Position numbers and translations under genes: made by a program. Below are positions 32,856-43,660 of a DNA stretch of 64,000 bases, one piece after another. Every line of letters starts with the position of its first letter. Position 1 is the stretch's first letter. The notes below the pieces were generated by a model that saw only the letters and a list, made by a program, of their open reading frames with translations, was not told the DNA's origin and searched no databases. Where the stretch lies: assembly GCA_001599715.1 (NCBI GenBank), contig BCHU01000003.1, positions 1-64,000 of the forward strand. The letters are read 5' to 3'. The DNA is from Phaeotremella fagi (taxonomy: Eukaryota > Basidiomycota > Tremellomycetes > Tremellales > Phaeotremellaceae).

Positions 32856-34044
32856 CTACACCTTGATAGGTTTCGTGAACTGAGGAGGAGCCTGGCCTAA
32901 TTTATCATCAACATTAGGTTTAACAACGACACCGTTAGGACCATAAGCTTTATCGTAACCATTTCTCCTTTCATGTTCCTTGATAGCCTCTTCACCTTTG
33001 AGATAAATACTGTCAACGGACTCAGGTCCCAGACCTTGCCTCTTGGCGTCAGCTATCATCCTGTCTAATTCCTCTTGAACTCTTGCTCTTTTGAAGAACG
33101 CAGTTCGGGGATACATGGTGAGACGTTCTCTCGTTGGTTTGAATTCTGGTATTGAAGTTCGATCTAGAGCCCGGAGTATAACTTGTTCGCAGAGGGTCTA
33201 CTTTGTTAGTAGAAATAGATACAATCACTCACGTAATCTCCATCTTGACGATTGAAATTGTACGGCTCAATCATGTTCACATGGGGATTGCTGATTACTC
33301 TTGGATAATGGAGTTGGTTGGGTGCTACGCCGTGAGGTAACAAACCATGAGTTATGAAGACGTCACCGGCCTGTTGGTCAACAAAACTCATCTCTAGTCT
33401 CACCTTGGCAACGATGTTATCAAACTTGTTACAATCTTTGACATGATCGCAGAGATAGTTGAAAGGGGGATCGAGACCTTCAGGGTGGTCGTAGAGATAT
33501 TGACAAACACCTACAGTCAGACCAATTCATCATCACGCCCACCTTTAATTCCATCTTCACATAGATAAGTCCCACCACCCTTTTCGGGAACATCAGTGAA
33601 ACAATGAATAATGGTTAAAGCGTTACCGCTGGAATCCAGAAAGTGTCGATACCAATCATTATCTATATGAAACGTTTTGTTGTTTCTTGGATCGTCACCA
33701 AAAGAACTTTTGGTTTTGGCTTCAGTCCCGAAATTGAGAATGAATTGATCACCATAATATCTTTCACGTATCGGATCGATAACCTGTTCACCACCGACGA
33801 TCTCTACGATCTTGTTCCAAGCTTCCGGACAAAATTCATCGGTGGGGACTTCCCTGTGTCTGGGCATTTTTAAGTATTCCTCGGTCCAAGTTGATTTATC
33901 GTTTTCGTCCCATCCCAACCTGATCCAAATGTTTGCCATCCATTCGTCAATGTATTTCTGTTTGATCGCACCGGGAACACGCAACCAACCGTGTTCCACG
34001 AAATGATTTCTTTCTTCTTCAGTCAGGTATTTGTATTCGCGCAT
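32856..34044 (-). CDS. Phytanoyl-CoA dioxygenase (PhyH) family protein
   Basis: Fe(II)/2-oxoglutarate-dependent oxygenase. MREYKYLTEEERNHFVEHGW, then LRVPGAI, is the typical PhyH opening. The iron-binding H-x-D is in KTFHIDNDWYRHFLDSSGNA and the distal His in GDVFITHGLLPHGVAPNQL. GGGTYLCEDGIKG is followed by an intron. The C-terminal extension (RTAFFKRARVQEELDRMIAD, then KRQGLGPESVDSIYLKGEEA) is helical. About 360 residues from three or four exons. Substrate unknown; fungal relatives include secondary-metabolite and lipid hydroxylases. Confidence 0.85.
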
Positions 34045-34414
34045 GGTGGGTTGCTTTTGGAGAGTTCTTTAACTACAAGGTCTCATGCTTTTATATATCC
34101 CGTATCCATCGCATTGTTCCGAATTTGAAAACAAGCTAACTACAAATTTGAATGATTATCATGAGGTTAACGGCGGTGCTGGGTATAGGGATGTACCGAC
34201 TTTCCGTACATCCGTATATCGATTTTGCAGTCATTTCGGAAATACAACTGTCAAGTCGTTCTTGCATCCAAAGTGAGTTATATGATTTAAATTCATTAAC
34301 AACAAAGTCACGAGAATACGAAAGGATAGACGTAGATACCAGATCGCGTACTCAACTAGTTGCACCAACAAGGTAACTTTCTACTGCACACACATGACAT
34401 CACGACTAAGCAAA
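34045..34414. other. Intergenic, nothing recognised
   Basis: Spacer between the PhyH gene start and the end of the seven-helix membrane protein gene. Two short plus-strand frames are not supported. Confidence 0.4.
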
Positions 34415-36064
34415 TCATTGAACCGGTTCAACGACCAAAAGAAGGAGTTGCTCTGTTATTTGAATCGTAATAATCCAAAGCGTGAACCTGTGGTGAAAGC
34501 TGCTCTTCATCTTTAAAGATTGGTTTAGCACGAGCAACTGGTGGATATTGATGATCGATTGGGTGCGACTAAATTCAGTACGCTTCAATCCTGCCACTCA
34601 CCTCGATATAAGTTTCAGTGTGGACGTTGATGGTATGAAGATTCGTTCTGTTTCGTGATTTAAGAGCGAACGTTTGAACCTGCATTTGACTTCAGCTTGG
34701 TCTTCCTAGGTATTTGAATTCACCTTCGCACGATCACCACCGTCCAATACTCTGTGCAACTTTTGACGAGAAAGTAAACAACCTAATAAAGCGAGCACGT
34801 ATACTTTGGTTCCACAGCTTTGGTCGAAATTAGTATGAATCAAAACGAAAACAAAGCCCATCGACTGATGACGCACACAAAGAATGCTTGGATTGTTGCG
34901 TTGCCAGTGGTGGAAGTAGCTAAAACAGCCAAGAAGATTGAAGCACTATTTGAATGATTTAGTCAGAGACAAAAAGATTCGGTGAATCTTGACGTACGAG
35001 ATTGTAGGCGGTAATTGAGTTTCCACAACCAATCTAAAACGATTTAACACGCTGATGCCATGAAACATTGATCACTGACCGTATAAGCTTATTAATCAAA
35101 GTGTTCGTACCCTCCCAACCAGTTCTTGATCTCGTCAAACAATAGATAATACAACCAGTGACGACGACATCACCTGCTACTTCCCCTCCTAGCCAGAGGT
35201 ATAAGCAGACGGTTTGTGCCTACAAAAATGCTGTATCAGACGGTTCCCATGAGGAAATGAGCGCTATTCACCGTGGGAGTTGACAAAATGCTTTTAGATA
35301 AAATCTTTGCTCCTACTGCGCCACCATAAGCAGTAGTGCTAACGTTTGGTTAATAGATGGTTCGTTATTTGATAATTTGTTCAAATACTCACAGAATTAG
35401 AGCGATAATTGCTATGAGAATTTTGTTGTTATTCATCATTCGAACTGCTCTTTCCGCGAAGAAAACCTAAAAGTCGACGCGCAGTTAGTAGATTCAAAGC
35501 TTGTAGACGTTGAATCATTCGCTCACCATCACAGGTGTACGAGTGACTGCGTCGAGGATGTAGAACCATGATGACCCTTGAGTTGTTATGTAGATTAGCT
35601 TTGAACTCAATCCAGACTCTACGACAGCTTACAATTTGAGTCGACGATTGGGTAGAATGTACTGAAATTGTATGCGAAGACGTTCATTGTATAGGCGACG
35701 ATACTTGAATTGAACGGTCAGTTATCTTGTACAGATTCAGGATCAAGATACAAACTAGCCGGTAACAACAGTGCTCATGATCATTGAGTAATACTGCGAC
35801 GTAAGCAAGACGACCCTCTTCCGACTGGACTCACCACAAGAAGACAAGTAAATCTACTATCGTGTTCCTCCCATAGTTGAACCAACTAAAGAATAAATGA
35901 ACACTGATACCGAACATGAGAGCATCTGCGAAGAACCTGCAGTGGTTGTAACTCAATTACCAGTCAATTTCTTACCCCAACAATAACGGTCCATAACTTA
36001 TGCCTAAATTTGGCGACAGGAGCGCAAAAGCAACTTCCTCGAGAACGGTTTGATTAACTGACAT
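34415..36064 (-). CDS. Seven-helix membrane protein, DUF6534-like, about ten exons
   Basis: No long open frame exists here, but minus-strand splicing gives a continuous membrane protein. The start at 36064 reads MSVNQTVLEEVAFALLSPNL, then GPLLLGFFADALMFGISVHL and FFSWFNYGRNTIVDLLVFLW. Next come YYSMIMSTVVT, YTMNVFAYNFSTFYPIVDSN, WFYILDAVTRTPVMVFFAER, ILIAIIALILTTAYGGAVGA, AQTVCLYLWLGGEVAGDVVV and RSRTGWEGTNTLINKLIR. The order of helices and the SRTG...TNTLINKLI motif match the basidiomycete DUF6534 family. The last part (ASIFLAVLATSTTGNATIQA, then RNRTNLHTINVHTETYIE) is also family-like. The 3' end is unsure: a strong GTGAGT donor leads to the stop at 34415, while a weaker donor gives ARAKPIFKDEEQLSPQVHAL with a stop at 34428. 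Function unknown. Confidence 0.7.
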
Positions 36065-36866
36065 GGTCTTGAAGAGAGTAAATTGATGTACACTGATTAA
36101 TCAGTGTGTGGGTGAAGATTGATGGGGAGAAATTAGTATCTCACTTCTCACTTCTTGCTTAATAATAGGGGTACCCAATGGCCAGTATAGCAAAAACCCT
36201 AGTTGACAAGGTGACACTAACCCTAGTTCACTAGCTCAGATCTTGTAAATGTAAGTACCAGGTTTGGACAACGTAATTGATTTGACTGACCTTTGCTCTC
36301 TCCTCCGATGCTAGACAAACAATTATGGCTTACGTTTACCACATTTGATCCTCCTGAGTTGACGAGTTTCATCTTGGTCTGTGATGGTAGTCTAGATCAG
36401 TGAATTGCGTACAAGTAGCTGATTTTTTTGTTATCTTTCTTGAATGTTTTCTCACTCTCTTCCCTCCTGCGATCACTAGATAGCAACACCCGTACACTTG
36501 AGTAAAAGTTGGACTGCCCAAAGCTAACAACGCAATCTTGATAGAAATGATCAGTGGCGATTTTTAACATCAAACGCCACGATCATGAAACTCACTACTG
36601 CAAGTTACCATCATTCGATACGGCAGTCTAGAACGTTCTTTCAACTTAAGCTTCGCATGAAACATGTATAAGTTACATCGCAGAATGACAATAAGCAGAA
36701 AGTAAAGCGTCACCCCCGAGGCCAAAATGCAGATACTGAAAGTGGGAGGAAATTCATACACGTTCCTCTAAAAATATGTAAAACAGCACTTGACAACCAT
36801 CAACAACATCTCCTAGAACCCTTATATTAATTTAAACTGAGCCCACGTACAGTCACCTATAGCGAA
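36065..36866. other. Intergenic, 18-bp palindrome and weak small frame
   Basis: Holds a perfect palindrome at 36090-36107 in the promoter of the membrane-protein gene. A minus-strand frame at 36570-36761 encodes one hydrophobic segment (FSICILASGVTLYFLLIVIL) and could be a stray exon of a further membrane protein, but I could not extend it. Otherwise nothing seen. Confidence 0.4.
36090..36107. repeat. Perfect 18-bp palindrome
   Basis: ACACTGATTAATCAGTGT, no spacer, 26 bp before the start codon of the DUF6534-like gene. Confidence 0.7.
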
Positions 36867-37421
36867 CTACACTACCCGTCTCACCTTCCCCGATTCAACC
36901 TCGTAAATCCAACCACTGACCCTCTCCTCCTCACCACCTTTAACCAACTGACTCCCCTTCAAAAACTCCACATCACTCTTAACAGCCGATTCAAGATCTG
37001 CAAACGGTTGAAAATCAAATCCGTCTTTCTCCAATTGACTCCCTGCTTCATCCCCAAGTCCCTTCTTAACCACGTCGTAAGCATCAGCATTCTTAAAGGT
37101 CAACATCCCACATCCTGTATGTTTGATAACGAGGATATGTTCTGTTGCCAATAGTTGTTGACTGATGATGATCGATCGAAGGGAGTCTTTGGCGTTACCA
37201 CCTGCGTTACGGATTACGTGAGCTGCTCCGAGTGGAATACCGAATGCTGAAGTTGGATCTATACGGGCGTCCATGCAGGTTACTGGGGGATTAGAGGTTA
37301 CTCATATTGGTGCCTTACCAACTAGATATTTTTTAGAGGGTGGTAATGCCAAATCACCGTCTTTGAACGTTGATGCGTACTTTTCGTTACCACTGATGAG
37401 ATCTTGGATAGTGTTTGACAT
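36867..37421 (-). CDS. Beta-carbonic anhydrase, short form
   Basis: Interconverts CO2 and bicarbonate. Exons 37421-37319 and 37282-36867 give 172 residues: MSNTIQDLISGNEKYASTFK, then YLVVTCMDARIDPTSAFGIP. Zinc ligands are the Cys of CMDAR and the His and Cys of HTGCGM, with the Asp-Arg dyad in MDAR. AHVIRNAGGNAKDSLRSIII is the conserved second strand-helix. It resembles the small single-domain beta-CA-like class rather than the longer CO2-sensing Can enzymes. The C-terminus SGWIYEVESGKVRRVV is normal for the family. Complete. Confidence 0.92.
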
Positions 37422-37620
37422 TGTGGTACGGTGGATGAATGAAGATGGGAAGAGAATAACTTAGTTATATCCATGTTATCTTACAACAAATCACGCCATT
37501 CGTCGTACGTCGTACTTAGCACATGACAACGTCTCAATTGTATGTAATCATACATATCATCTACAATACCTTCCATATTCTACAAAGACATCAATTCTAC
37601 ATACAACCAAAGTCCATAAC

Positions 37621-39395
37621 TCAACCCCACAAACCTCTACCCTGTTCTCTAGCTTCATGACCATTCCCAGCCATAGGCAAAGGATCCAACCCGAACCCCT
37701 GTGCATCCAACAACTCATGTTCATCAGTCGGTAACGGGGCGTGACCATCACCTCTAGCACCCAAAGGTCGACCTCTCATACCAAAGAAACCATGTTGTAG
37801 CTCCCTAGCACCCGCGATAACACCCGTGAAAGCTGATGTATAGTAGTTTAAATTCAATGGACCACTGCTGGAACGGTTGTGTAAAGTGTTTGAAGCTGTT
37901 GTTGCGAGATTATGTGGATCCGTAGGTTCGCCATCGGTGTCGATTTCAGCGTTTTCAGTTTCGCCGTTATCGACACTGGCTAAAGCAGCAGCTCTCGCAG
38001 CTTCAGATTCTCTTTGAGCCCGCCTGAGACCTCTTTCAAATCTTTTCACTCTCCACCACCCGCCAACACTTGTTAGCACCAAAAACCATCCAATCGACAT
38101 GAGCATGAAGCTGAACCATTCGTTGGCTCTACCGATCTCAGCGGCAGATGGGTATCCAAGCATCTCAGTGAGAGTGGTGTTATGAGCCATGGCATAAAGT
38201 TCAGCCTCGTGAGCGTTGTGTAACGTAACAGGGGGTGAGCCTGCTGGTTGAAGTGGATCGTTGATCGTCGCTGGCCAAGGTGAACCACCTGGTCCCCATA
38301 GAGCTGCGATAGCATTTTCGGCTTGAAGTTCGTCTTGATTAGCACCAGGTGAGGGAGCTGGATCAGATGGATCAGTGGGGTATTGACCACTGTCGATGAG
38401 ATCCACTGCACGAGATCGAATGTTGAGACCGAATTGAATGAGGGTAAGACCGAGACCGACACGGGAGCCGTATTTAGCTGCGTGCGTCGTGTGTAAAACG
38501 TAGGTGAGGAGGAAACCAACAAATTGGAACGAGACGGATACAACCACTGGATGTCAGTTGAATAGGGTTTGTGACTTACAATTCCAGAAGAAACTGAACA
38601 AATTGCCAGTGGCCATGCCGTCAATCAAGATATCATCACCATTGATTGAACTTGACAAAGGACCAAACGGTGAAGACGACGATGGCAGTACCACAGTAGT
38701 GTCCCAATAAGGAGGAACGGCGTCACGTAAAGCAGCAGCGTAAGACTACCGTTAGCCTTGTTTACATTTACTACTCACTGGAGGACCATCTTTTTGTTCA
38801 TCTTCTGGTACGTATTCAGGATTGTCAGGTCGGACGACCGTCGTCCCATCAGGTCTAGCAGCTAGATTACTGAATACACCACTCACACCACCACCTGCAC
38901 CAGCGACTCGGGTAAATGTACCTGGAGCCTGAGTCGCTCTAGGTAAAATCGACGAAGGTAAAATACCACCCAAGAAATGTCTGTTAGGATTGGGTCTGGC
39001 GATGTTGCCAGTTGGTAATTCTCCGTTTGTATTTCCAGGCGCTGGATTTTGGGATGAATAAGGTTGGAAAGGAGGGGGAGAGGATGAAGGCGGGGGGAGG
39101 AACTGGGTGTGAGCAATGTTCGTTTAGGGTGACTTACATAATTCCTGTCAAAATCGTAATCACCAGGAACCCTCTGATTCCCGTCACTTCTACCTAATAG
39201 ACCATCATTCTCGTCCTCTTCAGGACCATCAAAGGACGCATCCATCTCATCAGGATCTGGTAGACTCTGTTGACGATTGTGGGAGCCTAAACGGAAAGAT
39301 GACATAGAAGGTCGACGAAGCGAGTGAAGTGATCTCCGGGGAGTGACCGAGATAGGGGGGGAGGGCGGGTTGGAGACAGGAGTATAACGGGACAT
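37621..39395 (-). CDS. BSD2: BSD2/Ndfip-like ubiquitin-ligase adaptor
   Basis: Endosomal/Golgi membrane adaptor that brings transporters to Rsp5/NEDD4 ligases. The N-terminal exon is disordered (MSRYTPVSNPPSPPISVTPR). The central part contains GVFSNLAARPDGT and PEYVPEDEQKDGPPSYAAAL, then RDAVPPYWDTTVVLPSSSSP; PPSY is a PY motif for Rsp5 WW domains. IDGMATGNLFSFFWN is the first membrane segment. After an intron, VVSVSFQFVGFLLTYVLHTT, then HAAKYGSRVGLGLTLIQFGL, is the Ndfip signature. A third helix lies at WFSFMLMSIGWFLVLTSVGG. The long C-tail is charged. About five introns. Complete. Confidence 0.9.
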
Positions 39396-40001
39396 GGTGC
39401 TAGATTACGTCAATGATATCCTTCCAATACTTGAATAAAACGAGAGAGATAGAAGACAGCGCATCAGAGGGTGGTGCATGAAGTCAATTGCACACGTTAA
39501 ATTCTCGCCGCTTAAAAAACCTTGATCCCCTTTCTCACCAAGCGGGCTTTTTATCGCCATGCTATGGAGGTGATAGAGAGGAGGTTTGATGAGGGTTTGA
39601 ACAGTCGCGACTTCTGATTCTAATCATATGCGGGAGGGTCGGAGAGGGGAGGGGGGAGGTGTTGGAAAGAAAAGACTTACTTTGTTTGGGTGGGTTGAGT
39701 TGACTACGGTACAAAGTTGTTTCCAGGTGTTATTTACTACAACAGATACAAGGATGGATTATGATACAATGTGCTGTACTTCCCCCTCATGCTATGGTCA
39801 TAACTGTATACTCTTTATAGATGACAAAAAGAGATATTGAGAGATAGAAAATAGATAGAAAATAGATAGAAGATGGGAGAATGTCTCTTTGTAACCAACC
39901 CCATTTGCTGCGTAAGTGTTTTGGTGCGAGGATGCCAAGTCATATTAATAACACGTCATTATTTCATATCACTCGTTTATTGGTGGCACTTTCAACTAGA
40001 C
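39396..40001. other. Intergenic with an 11-bp microsatellite
   Basis: About 600 bp upstream of the BSD2-like gene. G-rich near 39620-39660, and a short tandem repeat at 39842-39872. No gene supported. Confidence 0.5.
39842..39872. repeat. Tandem repeat, unit AGATAGAAAAT
   Basis: Almost three copies of an 11 bp unit in the spacer before the cysteine-family array. Confidence 0.8.
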
Positions 40002-40589
40002 CTACTCAAAGTCAGAACGAAGCCCCAGGGGCTCACAACCACCCAACAAAACATCCTTAGTACAACAAGCACAAGCTTCCCAATTCTTCTCCTTTGAATC
40101 CCAACACCCAGCAAAATGTGTCTCATACTTAACCTCATGTTTTGGTGTCTTGGTGGTACCAGGGCAAAACGTGTTGAAATTTGAATCACGGCGTATCGAT
40201 ATCTCCCCACGTTCTTGTAATTCACCAACGAGGAGGTGTTGACACCAACTTAGATTACTTGTAAGTACACGATCCAGTTTGAATGTGTAGGACTCTTCAT
40301 TTATAGCCTGCATCTGATAGAAACATAATCTTAAACTCAACGACTGTCTATAGCAAACGAGTTGTGTTGTTACCCCATTGTCGTAAGCGGTGGCACCGGT
40401 GTAGGGGATAAAATTAGATTGAAAAACTGGATCGTAGATACAAGAATCATGATGTGGTTTTCGCTTTAGAGTTGTACAGGTTCTGAGAAGTGGCTTCCAA
40501 GTGATTCTATCTCCCTTGTAAGAGTATTCACTTCTCTCACCGTTGATGTTTGAGAGTGAGATTGTAGAATGTTCAGTTGATGTGGACAT
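40002..40589 (-). CDS. Cysteine-containing family protein, copy 1 of array
   Basis: 195 residues, single exon, function unknown. Compared with copies 2 and 3 it shares, in order: an S-x-x-N-G/C start (SLSNINGERS), ITWKPLLRTC (W-K/R-x-I/L-L-x-x-C), HHDSCIYDPVFQSNFIP (SCIYD...IP), a mid-protein Cys (LVCYRQSLSL), FCPGTTKTPKHE (CPGT), and a C-terminal block ETHFAGCWDSKEKNWEACAC, then C (ETHF-x-G with CxCC). Conserved Cys in fixed places, without a signal peptide, suggest a small metal-binding or disulfide-free intracellular domain. No known family recognised. Confidence 0.7.
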   Translation of the reverse strand: MSTSTEHSTISLSNINGERSEYSYKGDRITWKPLLRTCTTLKRKPHHDSCIYDPVFQSNFIPYTGATAYDNGVTTQLVCYRQSLSLRLCFYQMQAINEESYTFKLDRVLTSNLSWCQHLLVGELQERGEISIRRDSNFNTFCPGTTKTPKHEVKYETHFAGCWDSKEKNWEACACCTKDVLLGGCEPLGLRSDFE

Positions 40590-40876
40590 GACGAGCGAAG
40601 TTCTTTTCGATGAGGGATGTTTGAAGTTGTAAGCTGTTTAGAAAGTGGGTGAGAAGGTAAAGCAATGAAATGCACACACCATGTTGACGGCATTCCAAAT
40701 AAATACACATGTAACAAAGGTGTAGAACCCCTTCAAGAAAGGATGACGGTACTACTGTAAATGAGACGTTGTGAATAGAAGAGTCCATAGCAGTAGTAAA
40801 AATACAGCACATAATCTAAGTTACGAGGTAGCATATAATCAATTCAAAACATCCTTACTGAAGATCCGTAGCAATC

Positions 40877-41464
40877 TTAAAAATCAACCTTTCGCGGTTC
40901 AGCACGACCAGCAAATACCTCACCCGCACAAACAGCACAAGCGAACCACCTGATATCCTTCGGAACGTCATCATCGAAAACCCCACAGAAATGAGTTTCT
41001 CGAGTATCAACAGAGTGACATGAAGCTTCACTAGTTCCCGGACATTTTTCGTAAACACTAGTACCCAATTTGTAAGAACAAAACTCCATTGACTCCATAT
41101 GATCAAGTACAGCATTTTGTCTCTCAGTCTCGTCATCAGGTAAATCGAACCCCGCTTTTTCATAATCTTTGACATAGAATTTAGATAATTTCGTTTGCTT
41201 CTTGATAGATAATTTAAAGCAATCAAGATTAGTTCGTTTGTGTTTATGTTTCAGGTTGACCATTTTGTTCGTGGTTGGGATGAAACTTTTGTTGGTTATT
41301 GGATCAAAAAGACATGTCTCGTTGTGTTCACCTGGTGGGAATGGACATTCGACGAGAATCTCTTTCCAGGTGGTTTGGAAACCTTTATAAGACCTGGTCG
41401 GTCTTGTACAGTTAATGTGAGATATCGAGGTTACCTGGGGTGTAGAAATAGCTGTAGATTGCAT
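40877..41464 (-). CDS. Cysteine-containing family protein, copy 2 of array
   Basis: 195 residues, single exon, same length as copy 1. Shared landmarks: SHINCTRPTRSYKGF, TTWKEILVECPFPP, HNETCLFDPITNKSFIPTT, LDCFKLSIKKQTKL, EKCPGTSEASCHSVDTRETH, then FCGVFDDD and WFACAVCAGEVFAGRAEPR. Its C-terminal CAVC pairs with CACC in copy 1 and CSKC in copy 3. Identity is low outside these blocks, so the array is old or diverging fast. Function unknown. Confidence 0.7.
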   Translation of the reverse strand: MQSTAISTPQVTSISHINCTRPTRSYKGFQTTWKEILVECPFPPGEHNETCLFDPITNKSFIPTTNKMVNLKHKHKRTNLDCFKLSIKKQTKLSKFYVKDYEKAGFDLPDDETERQNAVLDHMESMEFCSYKLGTSVYEKCPGTSEASCHSVDTRETHFCGVFDDDVPKDIRWFACAVCAGEVFAGRAEPRKVDF

Positions 41465-41822
41465 GCTCTGTCGTCACTGTCTTCAATCTGATTGTTGATT
41501 GCTAGAGTGAACCTTTCAGGAAGGTGACGATGATTGGTCTTGGGTGACTTCTTCTACGGCTTCTGGAAGTTTTCTGTAGGTCTTCGAGCATGGCAGACTA
41601 TGTATGATTGCGGAAGGTGTTTGGAGAAGTTGTTGCTAACAGATACTGTACGAAGACATCGATAACCAAGAGTCTGACGCATTTGTTTTCCAAATTGGCA
41701 TGCTTCGGGATCATTACCAATTGCATTACTTCCAAATAAAACTACGAACAAACTACTGAAATCAAATACAAATCACCTTTATCCCCTCCACACCCTGAAC
41801 TTGTTACCCACTTTCTCCATTA
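41465..41822. other. Intergenic within the array
   Basis: Holds a 65-codon minus-strand frame (41554-41751) with several Cys but none of the array's landmarks. It might be a remnant; not supported as a gene. Confidence 0.35.
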
Positions 41823-42425
41823 TCATTTAAAAGCTTTAGCAAGATTTGTCTCTAAACATTTTGAGCAATATTGGAACATTTTCTTTCGAGTTGTCCCAGG
41901 AACGGAGAACAACATATGAGTGTGATTGCCTTCAACACAATGACCGGGACCTATCTCGTTGGTACCATAACAAACGTCGACATTTGATCTTGTATAGCTC
42001 TGCTTACGGTACTGATCGAAAGTTTTATAGCGATAATGGTCTAAACGATTGTTATCGAAACTGTGGTAACCGTCTGAATAACCATCAACATGTGGAATTT
42101 CCATAAAACTTTCTATCTCTGGTATGGTGATTGATTTACTTTTACATTCGAAATTGAACTCTATGATTGAATCGTCTTGTTGAGTCTCGGTATAGATTAT
42201 TGTCTTTGGAGGGATGTAGTATTTATTACTGAGTTCATCGTAGATACATGATTTATGGTGTGCAGTTGCGTGACAAACACCAAGGATTGGTCTCCATTCT
42301 GTTTCGATTGAATTGATAGTAGGAGTTTCTCGTTTACCATTGACGTGAGAGAGGGATTCGGCTTGTTTAGTAGGAGTTGACATTTCATCAGAATCAGAGC
42401 ATGACATTTCATCAGAGGATGACAT
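41823..42425 (-). CDS. Cysteine-containing family protein, copy 3 of array
   Basis: 200 residues, single exon. A Ser/Asp-rich lead (MSSSDEMSCSDSDEMSTPTK) precedes the shared blocks SLSHVNGKRETPTI, TEWRPILGVCHATAH, HHKSCIYDELSNKYYIPP and FECKSKSITIPEI, then the Cys-rich end GPGHCVEGNHTHMLFSVPGT and FQYCSKCLETNLAKAFK. CPGT is replaced by V-P-G-T and the order of the end blocks differs slightly from copies 1-2. The SCIYD and SHVNG motifs make kinship clear. Function unknown. Confidence 0.65.
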   Translation of the reverse strand: MSSSDEMSCSDSDEMSTPTKQAESLSHVNGKRETPTINSIETEWRPILGVCHATAHHKSCIYDELSNKYYIPPKTIIYTETQQDDSIIEFNFECKSKSITIPEIESFMEIPHVDGYSDGYHSFDNNRLDHYRYKTFDQYRKQSYTRSNVDVCYGTNEIGPGHCVEGNHTHMLFSVPGTTRKKMFQYCSKCLETNLAKAFK

Positions 42426-42821
42426 TATGTTTATGACAGTGGACCGAAGATTGATTGAAATTCGACTGAGCTGTCCTTGTTGTGGGTAGCGAGAAAAGAA
42501 GGAAAAGAAAGAGGAGACAATGTGAAGTCAACTCCCCTTTTCATGCCAAAAATAATCTCAAGAAGGCGTTGGGGCTGTTCGTATAAGATCCTTTGATGTT
42601 TGCAAGAGAAATGATATCATTGTAAGAGTGCTTTTGTCAAAGGTTTGACGAAGTTGATCAAAAGAGGGACTTGTTACGAAGAGCGCCAATGAAGGGGGGT
42701 CTGAAAATGCGTTCTCACTGCACTGCATGTATGGTGGACCAGAAGAAGATCGTCCTACACTGTCTGTCCCTCAATGTAAGCGTTATTCATATCAAATCTA
42801 ATTCTACAGAAAATGAAGATC
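42426..42821. other. Intergenic within the array
   Basis: Promoter region of copy 3; no further gene or repeat recognised. Confidence 0.4.
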
Positions 42822-43187
42822 TCAGACGGACTCCTTTAAATCATCGTTAACAACTATACCGCTTTCCGAACCAGATTTCCCAGCGACAAACGTGATCTGA
42901 TTATCCCAGCTCATCAACTTATCTTTGACTTTCATTGTTTCTAGTTCGAACCGAATTCTCTCCCAATGAGGGACACCACTATTCTCATAAGAGGTATAAT
43001 CTTTAAAATAACTTTTCAAGTAACATTTGAAATTCATACAACTTTTATCTGGGAGTTGGAGATGATCGGAAGTTTCGGGGATAGTGTTTTCGTTGTCTAT
43101 GCATGATTGAGTGTGGGGTTTGGCTGTGCATATCTTGTTGGATTGGGTGTCGGATTGAGTGGGTAGTGATGTTTGGACTTGTGACAT
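42822..43187 (-). CDS. Short, divergent fourth member of the cysteine-containing array
   Basis: 121 residues from MSQVQTSLPTQSDTQSNK (an upstream in-frame Met at 43211 is possible). KPHTQSCIDNENTIPETSD aligns with the HHKSCIYD...IP block of its neighbours, and CMNFKCYLKSYFKDYTSYEN with the mid-Cys region of copy 2 (LDCFKLS...SKFYVKDYEKAG). The W-K-x-L-L block before it and the C-terminal ETHF/CxxC block are missing. It may be a truncated copy, a relic, or a shorter functional variant. Confidence 0.5.
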   Translation of the reverse strand: MSQVQTSLPTQSDTQSNKICTAKPHTQSCIDNENTIPETSDHLQLPDKSCMNFKCYLKSYFKDYTSYENSGVPHWERIRFELETMKVKDKLMSWDNQITFVAGKSGSESGIVVNDDLKESV

Positions 43188-43660
43188 TATTACTGGCAGG
43201 TTGGAGTACAAGATTGAACGGGCAGTAGAAGTTGATGGAAGACCAATGACAATTATTCGAGATTCAGACTACATATTGAAAACCAGTACAAATCCCGACA
43301 GTGGCCTTCTGAGTGGATGCTCGGAGCACGTATCAATACCTGTACATTCCTTTGAAACTGATATCCTTTCCCCAAGCACGTATATGACATGCCGATATCG
43401 ATGGATGAAACCACTCAAGGAATAGTACTAAACAGCATCGTTCGATTCACCAATCAGACTCGTACGATACCTGTAACCCTAAAACGCCACAGGCCAATGA
43501 TGTGCCACTAAAAAGTCAAAGCGCGATAGATAGTAAGATCCCCAAAATTAGAGAGAGAGCAGCAACAACATCAAGCATTTTACTATATCTCATCTTCCAT
43601 TCATATCCACATCTACATCTACACTCTCTTTATATCACACTCACTCACAACAACATCACA
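43188..43660. promoter_or_regulatory. Intergenic, HMG-CoA synthase promoter
   Basis: About 470 bp upstream of HMG-CoA synthase. A CCAAT box lies near 43493 (GGCCAATGATG) and a CT/CA-rich leader of about 100 bp precedes the ATG. No sterol element recognised with confidence. A plus-strand 88-codon frame at 43159-43425 is not supported. Confidence 0.4.

Noticed and set aside
36183..36235. Two AACCCTAGTT copies resembling interstitial telomere sequence
   Set aside because: Only two short copies not matching the CCCCTAA unit; likely chance.
37557..37760. Minus-strand 67-codon frame with several Met and Cys
   Set aside because: Overlaps the 3' end of the BSD2-like gene in another frame.
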